Positions 39,059-49,453 are shown, numbered from the stretch's first letter. The stretch is DNA of 64,000 bases from Acinetobacter indicus CIP 110367 (GCF_000488255.1 NZ_KI530754.1:186001-250000); one strand, 5' to 3'. Program-made: numbers and translations. Notes: generated by a model not told the origin, from the letters alone.

Positions 39059-39590
39059 ATGTTCCTCGAATATTAAAAAATTCGTATTGACCATCATTCA
39101 AATTGGCTTTCAGTCCTTGGCTTACAAATTCAGCTTGTGGAGACTGCACCATCACCTGTTTATCGGTTTCAATTTCCCGACTGTCCGGATAGCCCGTCAA
39201 TTCTGTCGTCTGCAGTTCTAATTGACCTTGCGCTAAAATTTTGGTGGCACGTACCTGGTCAGATAACACTACTTTTTCATTGTCATTATAGCCATGTGCC
39301 TGCTTGGCATAAAAAGTGGCATCAACTTTCCCGTCTTTATACATGGACGCATTCAGGTTCTGTAATTGAGAAGTCTGCTTTTGCATATCCTGCTCTAAAC
39401 GGTCAACCTGAGCGCGAACATATAAATTCCCCTGTTCATCGGTTTGAGTCAGGTTAATCTGCTCCGCCGTATAGGTCATACTTCTGGAACCCTCGGTATC
39501 CAGTTTATTGCCTTTACCGCTGTAATAGTAATAACCGCCACTTACAGCTGCAATTGCAATCGCAGTAATATATAAAACTCGGGTATCCAT
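39048..39590 (-). CDS. lptC: LPS export protein LptC
   Basis: The 180-residue protein has one N-terminal membrane segment (VLYITAIAIAAVSGGYYYY) and a periplasmic OstA-like beta-jellyroll that passes LPS to LptA. Conserved positions are weak in this family, so the call leans on length, topology and place between kdsC and lptA. Confidence 0.9.
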   Translation of the reverse strand: MDTRVLYITAIAIAAVSGGYYYYSGKGNKLDTEGSRSMTYTAEQINLTQTDEQGNLYVRAQVDRLEQDMQKQTSQLQNLNASMYKDGKVDATFYAKQAHGYNDNEKVVLSDQVRATKILAQGQLELQTTELTGYPDSREIETDKQVMVQSPQAEFVSQGLKANLNDGQYEFFNIRGTYER

Positions 39591-39630
39591 AAGTGGGGTT
39601 TTAACTCAACTCAATCAGAGGAATATCTTA

Positions 39631-40170
39631 TTAATGAGGGATCGCGGTATACTTTTCAAGTAACTGTTCGTATACGCCTTTTGACATTAGGATCATATCG
39701 CAGATTTCACGTACCGCACCGCGGCCACCCTGCGCCTGAGTCACCAGATCAGCACGACGACGCACTTCAACATGACCATTCGGCACCGTGACTTTCATCC
39801 CGGCAATGGCAAAGGCAGATAAATCTGGCCAGTCATCGCCCATATACAGACAGTCTTCTGGTGCCAGATTCAGCTGGGCACAGGCTTCACGTAAAGCTAC
39901 GCCTTTATCTTCACGGCCCTGATAAATCAGGTCCACACCCAAGGCATTCATACGTTTTTCAACAATATGGCTGGTACGCCCGGTAATGATGATGACTTTC
40001 ACCCCGGCCTGCTGCACCAGTTTCATGCCCAGACCATCACGAATATCAAAGTTTTTAATTTCATCACCGCTATTGGTTAAGGTAACAAAGCCATCACTTA
40101 AAATACCATCGACATCTAAAACCAAAGCCTCAACGTGACGTGCCTGTTCCAATAAAATATACGATGCCAT
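39631..40170 (-). CDS. kdsC: 3-deoxy-D-manno-octulosonate 8-phosphate phosphatase KdsC
   Basis: KdsC removes phosphate from Kdo-8-phosphate. It is a HAD-family enzyme without a cap, 179 residues. The nucleophile motif LVLDVDGILSDG has D19 and D21; the second motif is VIIITGRTS and the third MGDDWPDLSAF. The C-terminal tail completes the neighbour's active site in the tetramer. It lies 3 nt from kdsD. Confidence 0.96.
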   Translation of the reverse strand: MASYILLEQARHVEALVLDVDGILSDGFVTLTNSGDEIKNFDIRDGLGMKLVQQAGVKVIIITGRTSHIVEKRMNALGVDLIYQGREDKGVALREACAQLNLAPEDCLYMGDDWPDLSAFAIAGMKVTVPNGHVEVRRRADLVTQAQGGRGAVREICDMILMSKGVYEQLLEKYTAIPH

Positions 40171-40173
40171 TTT

Positions 40174-41151
40174 TTAATTTACCCCGGCCTGAATCAGGTC
40201 ATGCATACTGATCACACCAATCACCTGATGTGCATCATTGACCACTACAAATTGATTAATTTTTTTATCGCGTAACTGTGCCAGTGCTTCAACCGCACGG
40301 GCTTCCTGAGAAATGGTCGCAGGCTGCTTGATCATGACTTCAGCCACCGGCAGATGAATATCAAAGCCCTGCTGTTTGTCGATTAAACGGCGCAAATCAC
40401 CATCAGTGAAAATTCCCAATAAGGTGTCCTGTTCATCCACCACCGTGGTCAGCCCCAAACGCTTGTCGGAAATTTCATACAGCACTTTGTTCATTGGGGT
40501 TTCTGGCGCGACTTTTGGCAGCTCGGCGCCGGTATGCATTAAGTGTTTGACATGCAACAGCAAGCGTTTACCCAAAGCACCCGCAGGATGGGAACGGGCG
40601 AAATCATCTGCGGTAAACCCACGCGCATCAAGTAAGGCCACAGCCAGTGCATCCCCTAAGGCCAATGTTGCGGTGGTGCTCGAGGTCGGTGCCAGACCCA
40701 GTGGGCAGGCTTCCTGAATGTTCCCTAAAGTTAAAGCCACATCGGCATTTTGTGGCATTGGGCCGCTGTCATCTCCGCTGATGGTAATTAACGGCACTTG
40801 CAGATGTTTGATGAGCGGCATCAGCATCATGATTTCATCACTTTTGCCAGAATTGGAGATGGCAATCAGCACATCACCCCGTACCAGCATGCCTAAATCG
40901 CCATGTCCTGCTTCGCCCGGATGCATAAAGAATGAAGGTGTACCGGTCGAGGCAAAAGTCGCCGCCATTTTACGGCCAATATGCCCGGATTTCCCCATAC
41001 CGGTGATCACCACACGGCCTTTACATTGCAAAATAATTTCGCAGGCGCGGCTAAAGCGCTCGTCAATTTGTGTGGCCAGTGTTTGCAGAGCTTGTTCTTC
41101 TATACGCAAGGTACTGAGCGCCACACCTTGAAAATCAATCGGGTTTGACAT
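40174..41151 (-). CDS. kdsD: D-arabinose 5-phosphate isomerase KdsD
   Basis: KdsD makes arabinose 5-phosphate for Kdo. The ATG at 41151 gives 325 residues, close to E. coli KdsD (328); a TTG at 41166 is in frame. The SIS sugar-isomerase domain (about 40-180) has GMGKSGHIGRKMAATFASTG and ISNSGKSDE, followed by two CBS domains ending VIGVISMHDLIQAG. It is the first gene of the kdsD-kdsC-lptCAB operon. Confidence 0.95.
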   Translation of the reverse strand: MSNPIDFQGVALSTLRIEEQALQTLATQIDERFSRACEIILQCKGRVVITGMGKSGHIGRKMAATFASTGTPSFFMHPGEAGHGDLGMLVRGDVLIAISNSGKSDEIMMLMPLIKHLQVPLITISGDDSGPMPQNADVALTLGNIQEACPLGLAPTSSTTATLALGDALAVALLDARGFTADDFARSHPAGALGKRLLLHVKHLMHTGAELPKVAPETPMNKVLYEISDKRLGLTTVVDEQDTLLGIFTDGDLRRLIDKQQGFDIHLPVAEVMIKQPATISQEARAVEALAQLRDKKINQFVVVNDAHQVIGVISMHDLIQAGVN

Positions 41152-41420
41152 GTTTTCAGAATTCAAATTTTTAACCTTCGTTCAGGGCTGAACGGTCTTC
41201 ATTCAAGCAGAAATTAATTTTCGCAATTTTAGCATATCTATGCAAATGTCACGTTTTTAAATGTATAAGATTTCACACGATTTCTTCATGATTCCGCCTG
41301 TTGTTGATAAACCACAGCACAGGAAGATGGTGAACATGAGTCTCATTTTTTAGCTCAGGCAGTTAAGCTAAGTTTGAGTGTAGATAATGGATAATGTTTC
41401 ATATCTGGATAAAAACGCAT

Positions 41421-41453
41421 AAAAAAAGCCTCAATCATTTGACTGAGGCTTTT
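41421..41453 (-). terminator. Terminator of tRNA-Gly
   Basis: AAAAGCCTCA (41424-41433) pairs with TGAGGCTTTT (41444-41453). Read leftward it ends in a T7 run, 8 nt after the tRNA. Confidence 0.82.
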
Positions 41454-41460
41454 AAAATTT

Positions 41461-41536
<76 letters not shown>

Positions 41537-41549
41537 AATATGGAAGTGC

Positions 41550-41577
41550 ATTATAGAGAGTTTCATACAACTGTCAA
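41550..41577 (-). promoter_or_regulatory. Consensus sigma-70 promoter of tRNA-Gly
   Basis: On the minus strand TTGACA (41572-41577) and TATAAT (41550-41555) are perfect and 16 bases apart. The -10 lies 13 nt before the tRNA 5' end, so the leader is very short. Confidence 0.9.
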
Positions 41578-41601
41578 CTCTTTATGCTTCCAAGTGGCGA
41601 T

Positions 41602-43023
41602 TTAATCAGCACGACGCCAAACGGTACCTTGACGGGTATCTTCCAGCACTACGCCCTGATCGAGCAAAGACTGACGGATTTCATCGGCACGGGTAAAGTT
41701 TTTGTCTTTTTTGGCATCTTTACGCTGTTGAATCAGATCTTCAATCTGTTCTTCAGATAAACCAAGTGCATCCTGGCCAATGTCTGACTTCAGGAATTCA
41801 TCGACATTGTGCTGTACTAAACCAAGAATATTGGTCAGATGACGCAAGGTAGCATAGAAGATTGCTGCCTGTTCGGCATTTTCTTCTTTCACCGCGCGGT
41901 TCAGTTCTTTATTGACTTCAAACAGCACTGCAATCGCTTCCGCGGTATTAAAATCATCCCGCATTGCGGTATTAAAGCGTTCGACCAATGTGTCATCTAG
42001 CGTTTCTAACAGCTTGTCGCCATACACGGCCTGATAGGCTTTAAATGAATGATAGAAACGGGACAGCGCCGTCTTGGCTTCTTTTAGTGCTACATCCGAG
42101 AAGTTCACCGGACTACGATAGTGTGAAGACACGATGAAATAACGGATCACTTCCGGATGGAATTTCTCCATCACATCCCGAATGGTGAAGAAGTTGCCGA
42201 GCGATTTTGACATTTTCTCGCCATCGACATTAATAAAGCCCACATGCATCCAGTAATTAACATACTGCTCACCGGTAGAGGCTTCAGACTGGGCAATTTC
42301 ATTTTCATGATGCGGGAACATCAGGTCTGAACCACCACCATGAATATCAAAATGATTGCCCAGGCAGCAGGTCGACATCGCCGAACATTCAATATGCCAG
42401 CCCGGACGACCTTTGCCCCACGGTGATGGCCAAGCCGGTTCATTTTCTTTGGCATGTTTCCAGAGCACAAAGTCAAATGGATGTTTTTTCTCTACTTCGA
42501 CATCGACACGCTCTGAAGCACCAGCCTGCATATCTTCCAGTTTACGACCGGATAAACGGCCATATTTTGCAAATTTTTCAACCTGGAAATAAACATCACC
42601 ATTTGAAGCCGGATAAGCGGTGCCCTTGTCAACCAAATTGCCAATCATGTTTTGCATCTGGTCGATATAGTCAGTGGCACGCGGTGCTTCATCCGGAGCC
42701 AGACAGCCGAGGTTTTCTGCATCTTCATTCATGGCCTGAATAAAGCGGTCGGTTAAAGCGGTAATACTCTCGCCATTTTCATTGGCACGTTTGATAATTT
42801 TGTCGTCAATATCGGTGATATTGCGTACATATTTGACTTTCCAGCCCTGACTCCGCAAGAAACGGATGATGTAGTCAAATGCAACCATGACACGCGCGTG
42901 ACCAATATGACAGTAGTCATACACGGTCATACCGCAGACATACATGTCGATCTGTCCATCGACGCGTGGCACGAATTCTACTTTTTTGCGCTGCTCTGAG
43001 TTATAGAGAACAAATGGTTGCAT
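41602..43023 (-). CDS. cysS: Cysteine-tRNA ligase
   Basis: The 473-residue class I synthetase has the HIGH motif at residues 39-42, KMSKS in [10 protein letters not shown] near 270, and zinc ligands beginning with C30 in [11 protein letters not shown] and continuing in WHIECSAMS and [10 protein letters not shown]. The C-terminal DALR-like anticodon domain is complete. It is transcribed toward the tRNA-Gly gene. Confidence 0.98.
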   Translation of the reverse strand: MQPFVLYNSEQRKKVEFVPRVDGQIDMYVCGMTVYDYCHIGHARVMVAFDYIIRFLRSQGWKVKYVRNITDIDDKIIKRANENGESITALTDRFIQAMNEDAENLGCLAPDEAPRATDYIDQMQNMIGNLVDKGTAYPASNGDVYFQVEKFAKYGRLSGRKLEDMQAGASERVDVEVEKKHPFDFVLWKHAKENEPAWPSPWGKGRPGWHIECSAMSTCCLGNHFDIHGGGSDLMFPHHENEIAQSEASTGEQYVNYWMHVGFINVDGEKMSKSLGNFFTIRDVMEKFHPEVIRYFIVSSHYRSPVNFSDVALKEAKTALSRFYHSFKAYQAVYGDKLLETLDDTLVERFNTAMRDDFNTAEAIAVLFEVNKELNRAVKEENAEQAAIFYATLRHLTNILGLVQHNVDEFLKSDIGQDALGLSEEQIEDLIQQRKDAKKDKNFTRADEIRQSLLDQGVVLEDTRQGTVWRRAD

Positions 43024-43150
43024 AGCTGTTCAAAAGACTTCAAATAAAAGGATGGTTCATCTTAACCTAAGCATTATTTTTCATAAAGTTTTCTCGTTAT
43101 TTTTATCAAAAATCACTTATGCGGGCTTAAACTCAGGCACAACCCGGCTA

Positions 43151-43912
43151 TTATGAGGATGAGTGCCCAGTTGAACGGGCTTTTAGCTGCGCTAAGCTCT
43201 GGTAAATTTGCTGAGCGATTTCCTCTCGCAGCGTGGTCAAATCTTCAGAACCTAATCTCTGCCCGACCTCTACCGGTGGCAAAAACTGAAAATAAAAAGG
43301 TACCCGCTTGGGAATCAGGTGTTTCGGTAATGATGGAATCACATCGCCATGACGTAATAATTTATCCAGTTGAGGGACTTTGAGCAGTTTCTGAAACAGA
43401 CGATGCTGCACCACGGTTCTGGCATCAAAACCAAACTCGAAAATATCATCAGGGCCAAAGGCAGCAAAAGGAATAATGTCGTACTGAAATTCCTGTGCCA
43501 ACTGTAAAAAGCCGTAGCGCTGCTTCCAGATCAGTTGATACTGCTCGCCCGGATGTTTCAGCACTTCACGTCCGCCACCCGGAAAGACCAGAATCGAATA
43601 GCCCTGCTGCATCAAGGCACGCACATATTCACGCTGGCCATCGACTGCGCCGAACTTTTTGACAATATCGCGCCAGATTGGCAAATAAAAATGGCTGTGG
43701 TCGGCAATACTGACCATAGCCACCTGATGTTCATTGAACAGATAATCAATAATGACGGGGGCATCAAAAATCCCGTAAAGGGAATGATTGCCCACATACA
43801 TGGCAGGTCGGGATGCATCAATATATTCACTGCCTAAAAAGGTCGGCGTGAAATAGCGTTTAGATAAGGCGCTCAGCGTCTTGATCCATTTTGCATCATG
43901 CTGGACCTGCAA
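43151..43912 (-). CDS. Lysophospholipid acyltransferase (PlsC/DAGAT-like) family protein
   Basis: The acyltransferase block I signature is present as YVGNHSLYGIFDAP (the usual HxxxxD is HSLYGIFD), then a glycine-rich VFPGGGREVL. No ATG lies at a good place: TTG at 43912, six bases after AAGGGGCAG and 11 nt downstream of the KAS III stop codon, is the best start (253 residues). An ATG at 44005 is also in frame but would overlap the KAS III gene by 83 nt. It probably acylates a lysophospholipid or a neutral-lipid precursor. Confidence 0.78.
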   Translation of the reverse strand: MQVQHDAKWIKTLSALSKRYFTPTFLGSEYIDASRPAMYVGNHSLYGIFDAPVIIDYLFNEHQVAMVSIADHSHFYLPIWRDIVKKFGAVDGQREYVRALMQQGYSILVFPGGGREVLKHPGEQYQLIWKQRYGFLQLAQEFQYDIIPFAAFGPDDIFEFGFDARTVVQHRLFQKLLKVPQLDKLLRHGDVIPSLPKHLIPKRVPFYFQFLPPVEVGQRLGSEDLTTLREEIAQQIYQSLAQLKARSTGHSSS

Positions 43913-43922
43913 TCTCTGCCCC

Positions 43923-45038
43923 TTAAACCACGTGTTTTTGTACCAGGATACAGCCCACCGAGTAGCCGGCACCAAATGAACATAACACGCCATATTCGCC
44001 ATCATTCACTTCATGCGCAGTACGATGCAAGGCAATGATGACCCCGGCAGATGAAGTATTGGCAAACTCATCAAGAATAATTGGCACCAACGCCGGATCT
44101 GCTTCCGCAGCCGCTTTACCAACCACCAGTTTCAGAATCAGTTCGTTCATGCTGGCATTGGCCTGATGCAACCAGAAACGTTTTACATCGGCTGGTGCAA
44201 TCGCATTTTTCTCCAGCTGCGCGGTAATCATTTTCGCAACCAGTGGACACACTTCTTTAAAGACTTTACGGCCGTCCTGACGGAAACGCTTGTCATCAAT
44301 ATCGGCATTTTCAGACAGATTCAGGAAACCGAAGTTGTTACGGATGTTGTTCGAGAACTGGGTAAATAACTGAGTGTCCACAATTTCAAAACCGGTTTTG
44401 CTGTCGGTGTCTTCAATAATTGACGCAGTGGCAACATCGCCAAAAATAAAGTGGCTGTCACGCGAACGGAAATCATTGTGTGCCGATGTAATTTCGACAT
44501 TCACCAGCAAGACACGGCGCGCACCGCTTTTAATGGCATCATACGCCTGTTTTAAACCAAAGGTTGCTGCTGAACAGGCCACGTTCATGTCATAGGCATA
44601 GCCCTGAATCCCGAGTGCAGTCTGAATTTCAATGGCCACCGCCGGATAGGCACGCTGCATATTCGAGCAGGCCAGAATCACCACATCAATGTCTTCAGCC
44701 GTGACACCGGCATTTTCCATTGCCTGTTTGGCTGCAATTACGCCCCACTCGGCCTGAAGCGAGATTTCATCATCAGCGCGTTCTTTTAAATGTGGACGTA
44801 AACGGTTTGGATCAAGCAGACCGGTTTTCTCTGACACGTAGCGACGTTTCACGCCAGAGGCTTTTTCAATAAATTCTGCACTTGAGCCACGGCGTGCTTC
44901 TAACTCGCCCGCTGCAATTTTGTCAGCATTGGCCGAGTTATACTGTTCCACATAAGCATTTAAACTTTCAACTAACTCTTCATTGGTAATGACATCTTCA
45001 GGATGGAATAAGCCCGTACCGGTAATGCGAATGCCCAT
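43923..45038 (-). CDS. Beta-ketoacyl-ACP synthase III (FabH-like, PA3286 type)
   Basis: The 371-residue thiolase-fold protein has the active-site cysteine in [18 protein letters not shown] (near residue 154), the catalytic His and Asn region [11 protein letters not shown], and GAGYSVG at the end. It is longer than classical FabH (317) and resembles the Pseudomonas PA3286-type enzyme, which uses medium-chain acyl-CoA to feed fatty-acid synthesis; this comparison is from memory. GGAG precedes the ATG. It lies between hrpA and the acyltransferase gene in one direction. Confidence 0.85.
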   Translation of the reverse strand: MGIRITGTGLFHPEDVITNEELVESLNAYVEQYNSANADKIAAGELEARRGSSAEFIEKASGVKRRYVSEKTGLLDPNRLRPHLKERADDEISLQAEWGVIAAKQAMENAGVTAEDIDVVILACSNMQRAYPAVAIEIQTALGIQGYAYDMNVACSAATFGLKQAYDAIKSGARRVLLVNVEITSAHNDFRSRDSHFIFGDVATASIIEDTDSKTGFEIVDTQLFTQFSNNIRNNFGFLNLSENADIDDKRFRQDGRKVFKEVCPLVAKMITAQLEKNAIAPADVKRFWLHQANASMNELILKLVVGKAAAEADPALVPIILDEFANTSSAGVIIALHRTAHEVNDGEYGVLCSFGAGYSVGCILVQKHVV

Positions 45039-45068
45039 GTAAAACTCCTTTTTGAAATTCTCTCTATC

Positions 45069-48000
45069 TTAACCGATTCCCAGCTTTTCCCATACTTTTT
45101 GTAGCCGGTTTGGCGAAATTGGCATCTTGGTCTTCATTGGCTGCGAGAATAACGAGATGCGCAATTCTTCCACCATAAAGTACAATTCTTTCAAGCGGCT
45201 GTCATTTTTAAACTTGAACAGTTTGTCCATCCACGGGTCAATCTGCACAATGGCGGCATCATCACGTTGCAGGTTATTCGGCAAACGTTCCAAACGCAGC
45301 ACCAGCGCTTTCAGATAACGTGGATATTCGCTCCAGACGTCTGCTGGCTTGTTATACACGAAATCGGCCAGGTTCATGAGGTCCAGCTGATCTTCAATAT
45401 CATCCATATTTTTGGCAAAGACCGACTCATCCAGCATCAGCAGTTTACGGCGGATATCCTGCCATTGAATATAAATCTCATTAAAGCTGAACAGCGCTTT
45501 CTGTCCATGACTGAGGAATGATTTTTTTACCTCAAGTAGCAGCGTTTGGAACTGTTCAGCGTTGACTGGCAAGTCATCAATTGACATCTGCAAGGTGGCA
45601 TAGACCAGCATCTGTTCCAGCTGTGCTTTATCGCCCAACGGAGAATAAGCCAGCGCCAGCGGTTTAGAAATCTGTTTTTTCAGCTGGCGGATTAAATCAC
45701 CCAGCTGCATATGAATCAGGCGAATCACCCCGGCCCGATGCTGTTTAATAGCCTCTGCCTGATCATTAAAGGTTTGAATCACCACACCCGATTCATCTTT
45801 CTGTTCCAGCGCAGCAAAGTCTTTGGTCGGTACCAGCGCCTGATACTGCTTGACCACCACACCAGTGACTTTTTGCGAGGCTTCAAACACAAAGTTGTCC
45901 GGGAAGGTTTTAAATTCACCTTTCAGCTGCTTCACCGGACTATGGGTTTCGGTACGGCAGCGGGCTTTCAGCTCGCTCAGGTCACGGCCCTGTTCGATGA
46001 CCCGGCCTTTTTCATCAATCACTTTAATAAACGGCAGCAAATACTGATCGACCCGTTCAAAGCTAAAGTCTTTTTCAGTGATCTGATCGCCGCGTAGCTG
46101 AAAAGCCAGGAAGCTGAAAATATGCTCACGCAGATGCGTCGCATCAATTCGTGCACTCAGTTTGCGCGCGGTATCCGGAATTGGCACCAGGTTACGGCGT
46201 TTATCTTTCGGCAAGGCTTTCAGTAGCGCTTCAATCAGCTCTTCACGCCAGCCCGGAATCCCCCAGGACCAGATGTTTTCATCGACCTGTGGCAGGGCCT
46301 GAACCGGAATTTTTACCGTTGCGCCATCTTCATCATGGCTCGGATCAAAACGGTAGCTGGCCGCCAGACGCAATTCGCCATTACGCAGATAATCCGGGAA
46401 TTGCTGCGTGGTCGGGCGATCATTCAGCCACAAGGCATCATCATCAACAAATAAATAACGTGGCTCTTTCGGCTCGACGGTCGCGCGCCAGTCTTCAAAA
46501 GAACGGCGGCTGGCCACATCTGTTGGCACTTTTGCGGCATAGAACTGATAGATGGTTTCTTCATCTACCACCAGATCGCGGCGGCGCAGCTTGTCTTCGA
46601 CCCGCTCCACTTCTTCCAGTTTGAGTAAATTATGCTTTAAGAACGGCGGCATAATTCCCAAGTTACCGGTAGTCAAGGCATCGCGCAGGAAAATCTCATG
46701 CGCCGCCGGCTGATCGACCTTTTCATAATTCACCTGACGTTTCGGTTCAATGATTAAACCAAACAGTGAAATCTGATCATAGGCATTGACCACTCCGGCT
46801 TTTTTCGACCAGTGCGGTTCAAAATAATGATGTTTTAACAGATCACGCGCCGCCAGAAGAATCCACTCCGGCTCAATTTTGGCCAGGTTCCGCAAATACA
46901 CCTGCGAGGTTTCCACCATCTCAAAAGCCATCACCCACGGGGTATTGGTCTTATGCAAGGTTGAGGCCGGGAAAACCCGCGCTTTTTGCTGACGCACTGC
47001 CATAAACACATTACGTTCATCGGTTTTATTGGCAATAAACGATAACAGTCCGGTTAATAAAGCCCGATGCAGATTTTCATAACTGGCTTTCTTTTCATTG
47101 AAAGACAGTTTTAACCCCTGTGCCAGATCGACCAGCTGCTCATGGGTTTTCTTCCATTCACGTAAACGCAACCAGCTCAGGAAATGGTTACGGGCAAAGC
47201 TTCGGCGCTTGTTTTCACTCAAGTCACGATTGGCCAGCAAGGCATCCCAGAGTTTGAGATAAAACAGGAAATCGGAATCGGCTTCACGGAACAAGGCATG
47301 TTTTTGATCGGCCTGCATCTGTTTGTCGGCCGGGCGTTCCCGTGGGTCCTGCACCGCCAGTGCCGCCACAATTACCAGAATTTCATTTAAGGCACCAAAA
47401 TGTGCCCCGCCCAGAATCATTCGTGCCAGACGTGGATCAATCGGCATTTTTGCCATTTGCTGGCCAATTTTGGTTAAGGAATCTCCCCCAACCCCTCTTT
47501 TAGACAGAGGGAGACTATTATTTTCGTCAGTCGCTTTAGACGGATTCGCTTTCTTCTCCGTCATTGCGCCAAGCTCAATCAAAAGCTTGCGACCATCATT
47601 GACCAGTCGATGATCTGGGGGCTCGATAAAATCAAAATCTTCCAGCGAACCGAGGCCCAGACTTTGCATCTGCAAAATCACCGAAGCTAAGTTGGTGCGT
47701 TTAATTTCCGGTTCGGTAAATTCCGGACGGCTTAAGAAATCTTCTTCCGAATACAGACGGATACAGACACCCGGTGCAATACGGCCACAACGGCCTTTAC
47801 GCTGGTTGGCTGCGGCTTGCGAAACTGCTTCAATTGGCAGACGCTGTACACGTGAACGATAGTTATAACGTGAAATCCGGGCAAAACCACTGTCAATCAC
47901 ATAGCGGATATTCGGTACAGTTAACGCCGTTTCCGCGACGTTGGTAGCAATAATAATCCGTCGGCCACCGCCCGATGGATTAAAGATTTTCTGCTGCTCG

Positions 48001-48986
48001 GCCAGGGCCAGACGTGCATACAGCGGCAACACTTCCGTATGGCGCGGGCCATGCTTGATCAAGGTTTCCTGTAATTCACGGATTTCCTGCTCGGTGCTGG
48101 CAAATACCAGAATATCGGCATGTTCAGGATGACCTTTTTCCTGTGCATCGGCAAAGCATTCTTCCACCGCCTGCACCACTGCACGCGGCAGGTTTTCTTC
48201 AAAGTCATCAAACTCATCATCATCACTGCCGCCAATGCTCAGTTCGGAAATGGGACGGTAACGTACCTCAACCGGATAGCTGCGCCCTTCGACTTCAAAA
48301 ATCGGCGCGCCATTAAAGTAATTGCTGAAACGGTTTACGTCCAAAGTCGCTGAGGTAATGATGACTTTGAGATCTTTACGCCGTGGCAACAGCTGCTTTA
48401 AATAACCCATGATGAAGTCAATATTCAGGGAACGTTCATGCGCTTCATCAATAATAATGGTGTCGTATTTGCTTAAGTAACGGTCATTGGCCAGCTCTGC
48501 CAATAAAATACCATCGGTCATTAAGCGGACAAGCGAATCCTGCGAGCCCTGTTCATTAAAACGGACTTTAAAGGAAATGGATTCACCAAGTTTTTCACCG
48601 ACTTCTTCGGCAATCCGCTGCGAGACACTGCGCGCGGCCAGACGACGCGGCTGGGTATGACCAATCAGACCGGTTAAACCGCGCCCGGCCAGCATGGCAA
48701 TTTGCGGCAACTGGGTAGTTTTCCCCGAACCGGTTTCCCCCGCCACAATAATCACCTGATGTTTTTGAATTGCCTCAACCAGCTTGTCGGCGTATTGGGT
48801 GACCGGCAAATCCTGATTCAGTTTGATGTTTGGAATACGGCCCAGGCGTTCCCGAACTTTCAGATTGGATTTTTCAAATAGCTCAGAATATTGTTTTTCA
48901 TTTGCATCTTTTCCTTTACGCAGTCGATTTAAACGATGACGGTCACGCGCCATAACGAGTTGATCTACATTTAAATGACTCTGCAC
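45069..48986 (-). CDS. hrpA: ATP-dependent RNA helicase HrpA, with an in-frame palindromic repeat insertion
   Basis: HrpA is a DEAH-box RNA helicase that rescues stalled ribosomes by mRNA cleavage or unwinding. The 1305-residue protein has Walker A GETGSGKTTQ, the DEAH box (DEAHERSLNID), SAT in TSATLDVNRF and the QRKGRCGR motif VI. The OB-fold and long C-terminal domain are complete. Residues 483-503 are an extra 21-residue block between ANP and LTKIGQQM; the DNA for it (47478-47540) contains the dispersed palindromic repeat. A GTG start at 48986 lies after AGGA. Confidence 0.95.
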   Translation of the reverse strand: MQSHLNVDQLVMARDRHRLNRLRKGKDANEKQYSELFEKSNLKVRERLGRIPNIKLNQDLPVTQYADKLVEAIQKHQVIIVAGETGSGKTTQLPQIAMLAGRGLTGLIGHTQPRRLAARSVSQRIAEEVGEKLGESISFKVRFNEQGSQDSLVRLMTDGILLAELANDRYLSKYDTIIIDEAHERSLNIDFIMGYLKQLLPRRKDLKVIITSATLDVNRFSNYFNGAPIFEVEGRSYPVEVRYRPISELSIGGSDDDEFDDFEENLPRAVVQAVEECFADAQEKGHPEHADILVFASTEQEIRELQETLIKHGPRHTEVLPLYARLALAEQQKIFNPSGGGRRIIIATNVAETALTVPNIRYVIDSGFARISRYNYRSRVQRLPIEAVSQAAANQRKGRCGRIAPGVCIRLYSEEDFLSRPEFTEPEIKRTNLASVILQMQSLGLGSLEDFDFIEPPDHRLVNDGRKLLIELGAMTEKKANPSKATDENNSLPLSKRGVGGDSLTKIGQQMAKMPIDPRLARMILGGAHFGALNEILVIVAALAVQDPRERPADKQMQADQKHALFREADSDFLFYLKLWDALLANRDLSENKRRSFARNHFLSWLRLREWKKTHEQLVDLAQGLKLSFNEKKASYENLHRALLTGLLSFIANKTDERNVFMAVRQQKARVFPASTLHKTNTPWVMAFEMVETSQVYLRNLAKIEPEWILLAARDLLKHHYFEPHWSKKAGVVNAYDQISLFGLIIEPKRQVNYEKVDQPAAHEIFLRDALTTGNLGIMPPFLKHNLLKLEEVERVEDKLRRRDLVVDEETIYQFYAAKVPTDVASRRSFEDWRATVEPKEPRYLFVDDDALWLNDRPTTQQFPDYLRNGELRLAASYRFDPSHDEDGATVKIPVQALPQVDENIWSWGIPGWREELIEALLKALPKDKRRNLVPIPDTARKLSARIDATHLREHIFSFLAFQLRGDQITEKDFSFERVDQYLLPFIKVIDEKGRVIEQGRDLSELKARCRTETHSPVKQLKGEFKTFPDNFVFEASQKVTGVVVKQYQALVPTKDFAALEQKDESGVVIQTFNDQAEAIKQHRAGVIRLIHMQLGDLIRQLKKQISKPLALAYSPLGDKAQLEQMLVYATLQMSIDDLPVNAEQFQTLLLEVKKSFLSHGQKALFSFNEIYIQWQDIRRKLLMLDESVFAKNMDDIEDQLDLMNLADFVYNKPADVWSEYPRYLKALVLRLERLPNNLQRDDAAIVQIDPWMDKLFKFKNDSRLKELYFMVEELRISLFSQPMKTKMPISPNRLQKVWEKLGIG
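47478..47516 (+). repeat. Palindromic repeat (unit C) inside the hrpA coding region
   Basis: CCCTCT (47493-47498) pairs with AGAGGG (47506-47511), preceded by the arm ATCTCCCCCAACC. This is the design of the repeats at 10000-10035 and 10063-10102. In the hrpA frame it reads NNSLPLSKRGVGGDS without a stop. Confidence 0.7.
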
Positions 48987-49441
48987 AGAACAAGATTCCT
49001 AATTTAAATAAAAAAATATCAATCGGCTATTTTACGCTGTAATGACAGCCAGCGGAAGAATACGCCCATGAAATGAACGAACAGACCCTCCAGCCTGTCT
49101 GCTTTTGCAGCGAATCCGCTGTCCGCAAACTGAGTACGGTGGCTTCTAGATTGTGACGATGACGAACATTTCCAAGCAGTCTGCCTAAAAATAAAAAATA
49201 TTTTTGCTTTACCCTTGAATTTTACCGAGCTTGACATCATGTTTGATGAGGAATGAAAAAGGTGTACTTTTTAATTGTCATGTGGTCATCATATTTTTCG
49301 GCTACATAATAATACACACCGCCTGAATATGGCTTAAACAATCATTAATTCGGTTTTTCCGATGGTGGTAATGTAAAAATACCATTTCAGCAATAAAGCA
49401 AATTTCTATAATCTAATTGAAATTCAAAACAAACCTCAATC
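48987..49441. other. Gap between hrpA and ahpC with a dubious ORF
   Basis: This 455-base stretch is A+T-rich at both ends but has a G+C-richer block of about 150 bases (49040-49190). On the minus strand that block is part of a 73-codon frame (49019-49240) whose product looks atypical (it contains RSHRTQFADSGFAAKADRLE). I recognise no family or ribosome-binding site and do not call it a gene. The right end carries the ahpC promoter candidate. Confidence 0.4.
49407..49412 (+). promoter_or_regulatory. Probable -10 element of ahpC
   Basis: A perfect TATAAT lies 42 bases before the ahpC start. The -35 region at the right distance (about 49384) is poor, as expected for an activator-dependent promoter, but no clear OxyR site was found. 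Confidence 0.4.
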
Positions 49442-49453
49442 ATGGAGACAATG

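Noticed and set aside
41261..41353. A 30-codon ORF between kdsD and tRNA-Gly
   Set aside because: No ribosome-binding site, short, in A+T-rich DNA; expected by chance.
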